A stretch of 64,000 nucleotides of DNA, from positions 32,823,212 to 32,887,211 of the forward strand of contig NC_049980.1 in the NCBI RefSeq assembly GCF_000003815.2, written 5' to 3'. Source of the DNA: Branchiostoma floridae (taxonomy: Eukaryota > Chordata > Leptocardii > Amphioxiformes > Branchiostomatidae). Position numbers and translations under genes: made by a program. Shown here one piece after another: positions 1 through 10,332 of this stretch; the stretch's first letter is position 1; each line of letters starts with the position of its first letter. The notes under the pieces are model-generated. The model worked only from the letters and a program-made list of their open reading frames with translations. It made no database searches and was not told the DNA's origin.

Positions 1-705
1 CCTGCATTTGAGAAGATGCCTCGAGCACGCTAAAGGGGGAAGAGCTAGCAATCTCTCCCTGTAAAGATTTACTCTGATACTGAAACTGCAAGGAAATTTT
101 CTGGCTAGTTACATATCTGCCCAATCTGAATTAACAACTTACAGTGTGCCAGAGGACAGCAATCTCTCCTGATGTGTGGGTACCCGATCTGACAGTAAAG
201 CTTGACGACTTTTGGTAACTTTCCATCAAACAGAGCAGAGCTTTATTAACCCAAAATTATGACAACTATAGGAGTCAGTGACTTTGATATGTTCAATGGG
301 TTTGTATTCTTGCATCCCATGTTGTAGTATTGACCTACCAGTTCATTAGACAGTAAAGAGGAGTGATGGATGTCCAGACGAAGAGATCGATTTGTCTTTG
401 AATATTGTTTACCTGGATCCGAAAATAATTTCATCAGGTTGGTAGGACATTTAGTGTTTTCTTTTAGACAACCAGTTGATCTTACCTGATGACATTTCAA
501 TGCCTGCCAGACTTCTGAGGAGGATGTCAGCAGGTAAGATTAACTGGTGGTGTACAAGGAAATTCTGCTATCCTGTTCACTTGCACGTCTTACCTTCGTT
601 TTCTTCAACATTCAAATAAACCCGTTTGTAAACTTCACAACAAGGCATCAATCATTGGCAAGTCTTTTAGATGGGACAAGCCAGGAGCAGCTGAATGCAT
701 TAAGC

Positions 706-1124
706 AGGGCTCGAAATACCACCTGTATATGCAGGTTAGTGCAGGTGAAATTGGAGCTGTGCAGGTACTAGTATTTCTGGCGTCTACCTGTACCTAACCT
801 GCACTGATCCTTGTACTTGGTTTTAGGCATAAATGTCCTATGATGTAGGTCTATGTGGATTGCAGTCTACATTGTCATTTTCCTTGCGTAGTGTCATAGT
901 CTTCATAGACTGACTGATAGTAATATGTGGATTGTTGTCAGCATCATTTACTCTTACCACCTATTAAAAATAAAATAAAAAAATAAAAATGGTTCCTGAA
1001 CAATTTTAGTATGATCCATAATTCCTAAATTCAGAGTAGTGCAGGTAAAATTTGTCTGATGCATGTAATTTTCAGTGTTACCTGCACCAGTGCAGGTATG
1101 CAGAAAGAAGTATTTCGAGCCCTG
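706..1124. mobile_element. MITE family A (AGGGCTCGAAAT termini, GTGCAGGTA-rich)
   Basis: Begins AGGGCTCGAAATACCACCTG and ends in TATTTCGAGCCCT, its inverse. Interior is dominated by GTGCAGGT / ACCTGCAC words. Sister copies at 6774-7116 and 38276-38612. Confidence 0.8.
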
Positions 1125-1499
1125 ATATGTTAAGGCACTTCCTCACTGCTCGATGAAAGACTGGCGCACCTTGCTCGACGGAGGTCAGGTCTGGTACTCG
1201 TTATTACAGCAGGAGATTCCAGCCTCGAGCAAGCAAGGTCACGACTCCAGTCAGCGCTGGTTACAGTGGTCGGGTGCGGTGTCATCCACGGGGGTACTGG
1301 AGCGTCATAAGAGTATGTGGAGAATGACAACCTCATGAGGGATGACTGCAGTGTGCAAGATGTCGCGGTAGGAGGGATGAATCTACTCTACTATATACCA
1401 CATCATAAGACATCATAAGACACGAGTTGTGGTCCCAAGGCATCATCTGAATATTACACGGATTTGCTCTGTTTTTCTATGGACATTTCTAATCTTATA

Positions 1500-1673
1500 C
1501 AGTAGAAGCCAATTAATTGCACAACGGATTAACGCACACTTCTGTTAACTGCACGGAATCCCGAAATCCCAAACCGGTGCGGTCCAGCTAGATAACTTCG
1601 CATTATTGCACCAGCTGGATAATTGCACGAAATGCAGTGGCAAATAGGCCGTGCCTTTAAGCGACTTCTACTG
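1500..1673. mobile_element. pogo/Tigger-like MITE
   Basis: 174 bp flanked by TA on both sides; termini CAGTAGAAGCC... and ...GCGACTTCTACTG are inverse. CAGTA-type ends and TA target sites are typical of the pogo branch of Tc1/mariner. No transposase. Confidence 0.7.
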
Positions 1674-2589
1674 TACGTGGCAGGAAAAATATTACACTCA
1701 AGACAACAGACAGATCAAAAGTCTGCAGTAAAATTCAAACATAAACAAAAGTACTGCATAGATAACAAGGCTCTTTATTCACTACCAGCATCTATGTACA
1801 ATCAACAGGTGACTGCACCTTCCACAATATATGTTAATGTTAAAACTTTGTTACCAGTGATTCCCCAACCTGATGAAATTATTCACTTTTCATGCAAAGA
1901 AATTAATGAGAAGTTCTGAGGGGTATTGATACATTTGTTAACAATAGTTTGTATGTACCCAACTCTGCATGGGTAGGCTTCAGTCAGAGGCTTTTGATTA
2001 TGAGTATATGACAACTTCAGATTGCCAAGCTAAGTTTGACAAATATACATGCAACAAAAACGCTTGTTTAGCTGGAATCGGGAGAACCATTGTTAACTAT
2101 GGAGGATGGTACACAGGCTGGGGAAAAGGAGTTCTTTCTGATGTTTGCTGTTGAAGCAATCCTGTGACAGTAGTACTGAAGAACTACAAAACACATATTT
2201 GCAGTATTATGATTTTGTAGGAAGAGTCACAGGCAAAAAAATCAACCTCACTGCTACCATGTCAAGATCCTGAAAGTCCTCTCAACTTTTGAAATGCTCC
2301 AGTTTAATAGTGCTGTCACCATGATCTTTTGAAATGCTCCCCTTTGATACTGCTGTCCCCATAAGCCTTGTCATGATCTGCTTTAATACTGCAGTGGCCG
2401 TAAGACACAAGTTGTTCCTTACAATGACACATGTATGCGACTTACAGCCAGCGGCCCTGTGTATGAGGGAGCTTCAGGCAAAAGCCTCAAGTGTCAAACG
2501 TCTGCACGTGAAAGAACCCAACACACTTATCTAGTATAGTAGGGGTGAATCGTTATACCTGGCTAAGTTAATTGTTGCTATTCTAACTT

Positions 2590-2755
2590 TCATTTATCTT
2601 CTACACCTGTATTTAGATTAGTATTAGCTCAGTTAAGGAGAGGAGGGCTTTGTACAAGCCATGCAGGCTTTTCCCCTCCTCCTGCACTTTTATTTAGTAT
2701 TATATACTAGTATTTGTTATTGTTTTTATGAGCAAAATAAACAAACAAGCATGCA
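2590..2755 (+). mobile_element. LINE-like 3' tail
   Basis: Hairpin GGCTTTGTACAAGCC, a CTCCTCCTGCACTTTTAT segment and an AAATAAACAAACAA end. The same structure recurs at 12930-13080. The AAAC-type tail and polyadenylation-like AATAAA suggest a non-LTR retrotransposon 3' end. Confidence 0.55.
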
Positions 2756-3340
2756 AGCCAAATTACATTACCACTGGTTACTTGAAAAAGCATCATGTAT
2801 GATCTCCATTGAGGATGACTGCTTCACCTTTGCTCATACACGCTGGCACGCATGAGAGAAGATCACGCACTTAATGACATTTCCATGGGCCAGAATTCCC
2901 CCCGATAAGATCAGACAGGCTTACATCATAATTTGAGGGGTAATAGTGGTTGTCTGTCTGGGGAGGAGACCCCGGGTCCGGCCGTGACAAGTGACTGTGA
3001 ACAGATGGCGTCAGCGATAGGACGGGCTGCAAGAAGGACGGAACGATTTGGGGGGATGCAGAAGATAGCGATCAACCGTTCAAACATTCAGTCTGAGTGG
3101 TGTGCATTTGGCTTTCAATTTTTAACTCCATAGCTGCAGTCACTGTGAAGAGTAAAGCCTTGTGACCTGTCAACATTTGATTGGTGCTTGGAGTAACTGC
3201 CATGGGAGCCAACAGTTACTTCCACTCTCAAACCTACCACGGCTTAGGTCCATTTCCAAAAGGGGGATATTTGTGAGAACGACAAATAAAAGTGTTTACC
3301 AAGAAGAATACACAAATTCTTCTCTCCTGACTAATTGTTT

Positions 3341-3441
3341 TTAGCCTGAGTATCATCCTCTGTAGTAACCGCTGGCTCACGACTTTTGCTTGCTAACCAC
3401 GGAGAGCCAGCGGTTACTACGGAGGATGATACTCAGGCTAA
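3341..3441. repeat. near-perfect 100-bp hairpin
   Basis: Arms of about 37 bp (TTAGCCTGAGTATCATCCTC and on to GCTGGCTC) with a short loop. Only scattered mismatches between arms. Confidence 0.9.
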
Positions 3442-3910
3442 ATTGTTTTACGTTCTCTGTTTTTTGTGTTGCCTTTCTTATCATAGTTTTCATTTCCAAA
3501 AGGTACTCGATCAGGTTGGGAATTGGGACCTAGGCCAAAGAGAGCCAGTATGAGGACCTGTAAGATATGGACAGGTGGTCACTATAGACAGGATTCCTAT
3601 TGGAAAAATTATCTAAGAGATACTAAGAAGTGGTCATATTGGCCAGGTGGTCACTTGTACAGGTTTGACTGTATTCCAAATGATGTGGCTTCACTCCTAC
3701 CACTAACCCTAACATCCAGTGGTAATTGACTTAGTTTTCATATTGAAAAAGGTACATGTAATGCTTATATTGCTATTAAACAATAACTTAATCTTAGCGT
3801 CTTTGTCGGTTACTATTAAAGTGCTAAGATTTCATCATCGCAACAACTTGCTTACACTGAGGCCAGCTAGAGAAGAAAAAGATTCTCGTTGCCAAAATTA
3901 ACAGACGGGA

Positions 3911-4133
3911 GCTAACGCTAGTTCGACTTTATCCGCGGGGTAACCTATATCCGTTGTTTTCAAAAGCAGGGTATTTAGGGCTATCATGCCAACAAACTGT
4001 GAGTTCAAACTGTTATATTTTGAAAATTTTGCAATTTGAAACAACCGTTCATCAACTACATATCCCTAGATGTGCTGTTTTGAAAACCAACGGATATAGG
4101 TTACCCCACGGATAAAGGTGAACTAGCGTTACC
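3911..4133. mobile_element. palindromic MITE family D
   Basis: Arms carry AACGCTAGTTC, TTTATCCGCGG and TATATCCGTTG, repeated inversely at the right end. Further copies at 9362-9584, 26488-26548 plus 27094-27160, 35517-35690 and 44402-44621. Confidence 0.85.
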
Positions 4134-4518
4134 TCCTTTCCTCAAACTACTAAATGAATTTTTACATTACTCTTCACATGTTACATCAAAGTGTGATAAT
4201 ACTTTCCATTGTAAGGAGTTGACTGTAGTTAATGGGCAGGGACAGGTTGTGGTGTATGAGTTGGCCTACTACAGCAACCAATTTAGCACCATGGACAGGG
4301 TCATATTAATGTAGTCATCATTTCTATTGGGCCAAATTTGTATTGGCCAAAATGCTTTTTTGTTTTGTTTTTAAACCATGCTGTCACCTGGTGCTATGTT
4401 GAGTTGTGATTTTAGTTCGGAAACTAAGCAAACTATGCATGTAAATGTCAACATTGTTTTCAAAGAGCTACACTGTACTTTGTACTCATCTACTGTCTCT
4501 GGCGTTTCTTTGTAACTA

Positions 4519-4918
4519 CAGTCAAACCTGTACAAGTGACCATCTCTACATAAGGACCACCTGGCCATTGATATACAGTCAAACCTGTACTAGTGACCAC
4601 GTCTACATAAGGACCACCTGGCCATTAATATACAGTCAAACCTGTACTAGAGACCATCTCTACATAAGGACCACCTGGCCATTGATGTACAGTCAAACCT
4701 GTACTAGTGACCACTTCTGCATAAGAACCACCTGGCCATTGATATACAGTCAAACCTGTACTAGTGACCATCTCTACATAAGGACCACATAGCCATTGGT
4801 CAATCAAACCTGTACTAGTGACCACCTCTACATAAGTACTAGTACCTTACAGCCATTGATATACAGTCAAACCTGTACTAGTTACCACCTCTACATAAGG
4901 ACCACCTAATCAATGTGA
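4519..4918 (+). repeat. 57-bp tandem repeat, 7 units
   Basis: Unit contains CAGTCAAACCTGTACTAGTG and CTACATAAGGACCACC; starts at 4519, 4576, 4633, 4690, 4747, about 4801 and 4866. Isolated monomers of the same word occur at 3570-3690, 21360-21410 and (inverted) 23140-23440. Confidence 0.92.
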
Positions 4919-5039
4919 CCATTTCTGAGGCCCCCCTTAGATAACTTCTTACAAAATTGACACAAGTATTGAGAATCCTGTCTATAGAGTCCACATAGAT
5001 CAGATTTTATTGGTCCCCTGAGTGGTTCTAGAGGGCAAT

Positions 5040-5930
5040 TTTCACTGCAGCGAGACCTAACGAACTCGTGTGAATGGCTTGTTCTCTTTCATAGCTTTGC
5101 TTACAGGAGGTCACTTGGCAAATGGTCTCCTTAGCATGTATGTAGGAAGACCGGCTATCGCACCAAATGTAGAGGGATTAAAGTGGTCTGCAGCCTCGGC
5201 ACTTCTGGTGCCGTGTAATTTTAGCCGTGTCTGCCGGATCATTAGTTTCCCTAATGAAAGAACTTTCCCACTAAGTAGGTGCTAATTATGTAACCAACCC
5301 CTGCCATTAGTAAACAGTGTAACAACCCCTTTGCACAGTGGCCTATCTTGATGCAATTACAGCCCTTTTGCAGGGGAGGCTTAAACTACACCCATCGATT
5401 GTGTTTTGTCCTTTCTCATGTACCAGAATTAGAGGTGATGTTTCGGGGAGGAGTCATAAGTCATCGATCTCGGACCTGCCGTGTATGTCTCGTGCTATCA
5501 AATTTCCTGCTACCACTGCCTTGGTGTATAAAGACATGGCGGAATTTTGTTTCAAACGGGGCCCTTGATTATGCAATTAATTCCAGCGGCTTACACCGTT
5601 ATCCCGCAAATTACTCTCCGTCTCCTCGCCTCAGTACTTAGGAGTGACAGGGTGTAATACGATCCCGGCCTGACCTTGTCGGAGATGCCTGCGCGTAATA
5701 ATTGGTGCTAAGAAGAAGCCACTAGATCACTGAATTAATTCCCCTTGATTTCTTCATTTGACTCCAATTACAAGCGGGGTCCGCGTGCGGGAGGCAATCT
5801 ACAGTTGCCAATTTCAGGTGCCAATGGCCACAGACAGGGATAAAAGAGGTGCTGTCCAGAGCTACCGTAAACCTTAAAATTTCTGCTGTGGTCTTATGTG
5901 TGCAGTACCTTTCCACTGCAAATTTGTGAC
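5040..5930. other. GC-balanced unique block, possible regulatory DNA
   Basis: No repeat or convincing exon seen. Contains several homeodomain-like AT cores (TAATTA near 5285; CAATTAATTCC near 5575; GAATTAATTCCCC near 5733) within otherwise GC-rich unique DNA. Function is a guess. Confidence 0.25.
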
Positions 5931-6227
5931 TCTGCGGATATGCGTTTCCAATGTGTGACTACCGTACTACAGAATGTTGCAACTGTAGACTTAAAACGCT
6001 GCTCAACACCATCCCCATACCGCAGAATAAAACCTCCGCCAAAGAAAGTGAATTGACGGTGAAACGTAATGTATGTATGATGAGTTGCCTGTCAGACTGT
6101 TGCTGCTTGGAAAGCATAAAGAAGTAGGGAAGCCAACTTTTGACTGCGTCAAACTTAGTAGTACAAAGTTCTCATTAATGACTACCTTTTCTGGTGCTTT
6201 CTTACGTCCTTGACCATCAGCCTAGTT

Positions 6228-6591
6228 CAGGGCTCGAAATTCATTTTTGGGATTAGGTGCACTGGTGCACCCAGCTTAAAAAATTGGGTGCACCAAAATA
6301 TTTTTGGGTGCACAACTTAAATTTAAGTAATAACGTAATAATAAAACTTAGTTACAAGCTATCAAATTCTTAAACAAGTACCATGACAGACATTTTTATT
6401 ATCTTTCTAACACTTAGATGTCAAGAAAATGATGTATACTAGACTATACTAGACTATACTTTGATACCTTTACATACATAAACGTAAGAAAATATTTGAG
6501 TACACCCTGTGCACCCACAGAAAATAATTGGGTGCACAGCTCCAATTTTGGGTGCACCTGGGTGCACATGCACCCAGTATTTCGAGCCCTG
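6228..6591. mobile_element. MITE family B (AGGGCTCGAAAT termini, GGGTGCACC-rich)
   Basis: Ends are CAGGGCTCGAAATT and AGTATTTCGAGCCCTG, the same termini as family A, but the core is made of GTGCACC / GGGTGCAC words instead. Sister copy at 34596-34926. Confidence 0.8.
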
Positions 6592-6773
6592 TAGTTAGAT
6601 AGCTGTTTGCAAGGTCGTCTCCAGCTTTAAATTTTTCTCCGTCGCTCTCATTGTTTGGAAGCTGGTCTTACTGTTAAATGTGTCATTTTAAGCTTACAAA
6701 AATGAAATGCATTTTCCATCAATATCATGTTCAGATTTTTGGGGACGGATGGGGTACACTTTGGTTCCATCCC

Positions 6774-7116
6774 CAGAGCTCGAAATACCACCTGTATATG
6801 CAGGTTAGTGCAGGTAAAATTGGAGCTGTGCAGGTATTTCTGGTGTCTACCTGCACCTAACCTGCACTGGTCCATGTACTGGGTTTTATGCATAAATGTC
6901 CTATAATGTAGGTGTATATGGATTTTTATTAACTGTTACAACCTATTAAGTATAAAAGGAAAAAAAGATAGCAATGGTTCCTGAACAATTTTAGTATGAT
7001 CCATACTTCCTAAATTGTGTGTGTAAGTGGTGCAGGTAAACTTTGTCTGGTGCAAATAATTTCCAATGTTACCTGCACCAGTGTAGGTAATGCTGAAAAA
7101 AGTATTTCGAACCCTG
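6774..7116. mobile_element. MITE family A, second copy
   Basis: Begins CAGAGCTCGAAATACCACCT and ends AGTATTTCGAACCCTG. Core shares the GTGCAGGTA words and an AACAATTTTAGTATGATCCA segment with 706-1124. Confidence 0.8.
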
Positions 7117-7839
7117 ATCCCACAGCAATCAGATTTCTGTCCCAGGACGGAAGGACGGGTCCTGGAGACACTCCTGGCTGTTGGGCGTCACATTTACGTT
7201 GGATATTTGGTCAGGCAGCAGGGAGAAGGTTTCAATAAATATGTCTCTCGTTGAAATATTTTACAATAGGTAGGATGCAAGGGTGTTCCACCGGGCTGAG
7301 TGTAACATTTGTTCTAGGCAACAAACTTGCATTAAAAAAGCCTGCAATGAAAAAAAAATTAGTACAATACGTACTTGTTGTTGTTCACCTTGTTGTGTCT
7401 TACTGGCACATAAGGTACATGTAGCAAGGTCCCTTGCTGTTTCTGTAGCAGGGTTTATTTTTACCTGTTACTGTTAGTGGTTGCTTGTCCATCCCCTTGA
7501 GACACCTCAAACAAAGGACCCCCATTTTACGTCCCTTCCAAAAGACCACTGGGAAAATGATCTATCAAGGGACTAACATCAAAAGTTGCCACTGTGGTGT
7601 GGTTCTTTTGCAGAGGTGTTTGATAAAGTACTAGTGTTCTGTGCCGTATTTTATTGTTTTAATTAGAACGTTACTTTATTCTGTCCTTTGCAAGCATTTC
7701 TAGGCCGTGTAAACATCTAATAACAACATGAAAAGAGAAACTTGCTGCACTTCTTAGTATCTCTGTTTCCAGCTCATACCTGCCATCTTTCAGCTGAAGT
7801 TGTGTGTTAAAAGTGTTGTCCAATAATGCTTTTTGACAA

Positions 7840-8530
7840 GATGAAAGGACAGCCAAACTGCAGCACTTCTGTGACTACCTGTCACTAGTCCTTACATGCT
7901 GTCTATCAGTTAACAGTTTTAGTTTTGTACTAAACACATGATTCATAAACTGCTGCACTTCTTTTCTTGTGTGCGACCAGCCTTTCAGTTACAATTTGTA
8001 GTATTGTGCTAAGCATATTGTGACTACAAAAAACGATGCCTAAACTGCTGCACTCCTTTGTCTTCCATGTCACCGGTTCTTGCCTGCTGTCTCTCGGTTG
8101 GTATTTGTAGTTAAATTTTTGCTCAGTATTGTCCCAGAATGTCTCATGATTATCTTTTGACAAAATGAAAGGATGCCCAGACTGCTGCACTTCTTAGTCT
8201 TCCCTGTGACCAGTCTTTCACTTAGTATTTATAGTCTTGCGCTATTAAAGCATTGTCCATCTTGTGACAACGATACCTAAACTGCTGCGCTCCTTTGTCT
8301 TCCCTGTCACCGCTTCGGCCTGTCAGTTGATATTTGTAGTTTTGTGCTAAGAATTGTCCAAGAATGCCAAGACTGTTGCACATCTTAGTCTTTTATGTGA
8401 CCAGTCTTTCACTTAACGTTTATAGTCTTGTGCGATTAAAGCATTGTTTATCTTGTGACAGTGATACCTAAACCGCTGCGCTCCTTTGTCTTCCCTGTCA
8501 CCGGTTCATGCCTGCTGTTTGTCGGTTGCC
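7840..8530 (+). repeat. degenerate tandem repeat, about 110-230 bp units
   Basis: Recurring words AAACTGCTGCACTTCTT, TGTCTTCCCTGTCACCGG, CTTTCACTTA and ATTTGTAGTTTTGTGCTAAG appear four to five times in the same order with drift. It merges at the 3' end into a GC-rich unique block (8500-9130). Confidence 0.75.
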
Positions 8531-9130
8531 GTGTGCAGCACATTCCCGCCATCCCCTTTACCCTTGAAGTATAGCCGGAGCATCTTGGGCATGACGGAGA
8601 TAAGAGAAAATCGCCGGGCTTGTCTGGCCGGGTCCCATCAGTGGCAATTTCCTTGGGTTAACCTTTGGCATGAGAAATCCTGCTACTCTATATTCATTGG
8701 TAATTTTCTGCCTTGGTCACGCTAGACATGCCACAATATCCCCTTCCTTTAAGTGTGGTCACTGCCCTATATCCCCGGAGGTACAGAACATTACTGCGCT
8801 AAGGCAGTATCATTCAAGTGGTGTAATTGTGTGGCGGGGAAGGTCATATCCCCGCGATAGTGTCACCAAACATTTGCCCAAGTGCGCCGTAAACGCGGTT
8901 TAAGGAGCGGCGCGAGAGGACGACAGATGAAATCTATATTCCGTTCGGCGCGGCGCGGGGTCAGATTTTTTAATAACATCACAATAACTATGTTTATCAT
9001 TCCCGGCAATGAGCCACCTCGCATGGGTGTGATCTTGGAGCGTGTCTTCTGCCAGCCTCAGGCTGACCTGACGCATCAGAATGCAGGACAGGCGCGCGCC
9101 GTCTTGTAGGGGGAGTGCCGACTCCCAGCT
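8500..9130. other. GC-rich unique block
   Basis: No exon or repeat is evident. CpG-rich stretch around 8870-8970 (GGAGCGGCGCGAGAGG, CGGCGCGGCGCGGGG) looks like unmethylated regulatory DNA or an undetected 5' exon region of the WD40 gene, whose first exon is missing; neither can be shown from sequence alone. Confidence 0.25.
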
Positions 9131-9361
9131 CTTCAACCCACATTCTTTTCAGTAATCCGGTCAAAATTAGGGACCTAATTGCTTCAGATGTTGATGAAAA
9201 ATTCTGAGGCCACTCCAATGTAATACGTTGTTTCTCTTTCTTAAAAATGGAATTCCGAACTTCAAAATTCAACATAAAAAACAGACTATGAGGATAATGT
9301 CTGTATGCATTTGGTGTACAAAGTGTCAGGGAGTGAATGTAGCCAGATACAAGTTTTCATT

Positions 9362-9584
9362 TTAACGCTGGTTCACCTTTATCCGAGGATGACTTATATC
9401 CGTCGTTTGTAAAAGAAAAAAGCGTATTTATGGATATGAAGTCGACGGATGGTGGTTTCAAATCGAAACATTTTGAATACTGCAAATTTGAAACCATAAT
9501 CCGCAGACTTAACACTCCTAAATGTGGTGCTTTTAAAGACAATGGATAAAGGTCACCCCGCGGATAAAGGTGAACTTAAGCGAT
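9362..9584. mobile_element. palindromic MITE family D, second copy
   Basis: TTAACGCTGGTTCACCTTTA at the left; GCGGATAAAGGTGAACTTAA at the right. Internal GTCGACGGATGGTGGTTTC and inverse. Confidence 0.8.
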
Positions 9585-9867
9585 ACCACTATGTTTTAAA
9601 ATTTATAATGTTACATAGATGATGAGTTGGACAGGTATAGACAGGTGCAACTGCAGGTGTGCTGCAACAGGTGGCTGATTGGGCATTCTGGGAAATGGGA
9701 TTGGGACAAGGGATTGAAGACACCAGCATCTATTATTTTCCACAGTATATAATATACAGGTTACACATGCAGTGCCCGTATTTGGCTACCGTACATGTAT
9801 ACAGGTTTGGGGGTATAACACGTTAGGTGTGGAAGTAACTCTGCAGAAGCATAGAAGGGGTCAAGGG

Positions 9868-9950
9868 ACAATGATCTGATTATCAACGGATTCGAACCCA
9901 GAACCTCTTGGTTGTGAATCAAACACCCTGATTACGCCACATGACCCGTG
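9868..9950 (-). mobile_element. tRNA-derived SINE head
   Basis: On the minus strand: A-box-like TGGCGTAATCAGG and B box GGTTCGAATCC about 40 bp apart, within a tRNA-sized segment. Not a functional tRNA: no paired acceptor stem is apparent and the same layout occurs in dispersed copies. Confidence 0.6.
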
Positions 9951-9990
9951 TATACCTTTGTGTTGGAAGAAAGTTTTATTAGCATTGTAC

Positions 9991-10201
9991 TACTGTAAAT
10001 GCAAAAATGTTTGCGGTGGTTTTATGGTCACGGTTTTCTCCGTGGCTGCTTCACCGCAAATTTAAAACAACCGCGAACATTTTTCCTTGGCAGTAAGAGA
10101 CTACAGTGCATGGTTCTACCGCAAACTTAAAACCACCACAAAAAGTCCTTTTTCCGATACCCCAAAATCAGATCCCTGCGAACTGAAATGCATTTACAGT
10201 A
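9991..10201. mobile_element. MITE family E (TACTGTAAATGCA termini)
   Basis: TACTGTAAATGCA at the left and TGCATTTACAGTA at the right; core of GTTCGCGGT / ACCGCGAAC words. Ends 28 bp before exon 1, so it borders the exon's polypyrimidine tract. Other copies: 33155-33366, 38873-39084, 45123-45239. Confidence 0.88.
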
Positions 10202-10229
10202 TAACTTTTGTTTGTTTGTTTGTTTGTAG

Positions 10230-10332
10230 TGTGGAGATAGTTGGGCAGGTGCTGCAGGGTCGTGCCAGGTGTCCCGGCTGCCAGCACGCGCTCCAGGACC
10301 ACAGGCCACAGACAAAGGAGGAAGCAGCAGCC
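10230..10332 (+). CDS. WD40 gene, first visible exon (exon 1)
   Basis: The acceptor is a TTTG-rich tract ending in TAG at 10227-10229; the donor is GTAAGT right after 10332. It encodes 34 residues, including [13 protein letters not shown] and a glutamate/alanine-rich end. The first base completes a codon from an unseen upstream exon. The exon ends in phase 0, matching exon 2 after a 21.3 kb intron, the least certain junction in the model because in-phase exons could be hidden in that intron. The CxxC pair could be part of a zinc-binding site, but the remaining ligands are not visible. Confidence 0.6.

Noticed and set aside
1130-1340. Upstream exon of the WD40 gene
   Set aside because: GC-rich and open on both strands, but no acceptor/donor pair giving phase 2 into exon 1 and no recognisable pattern.
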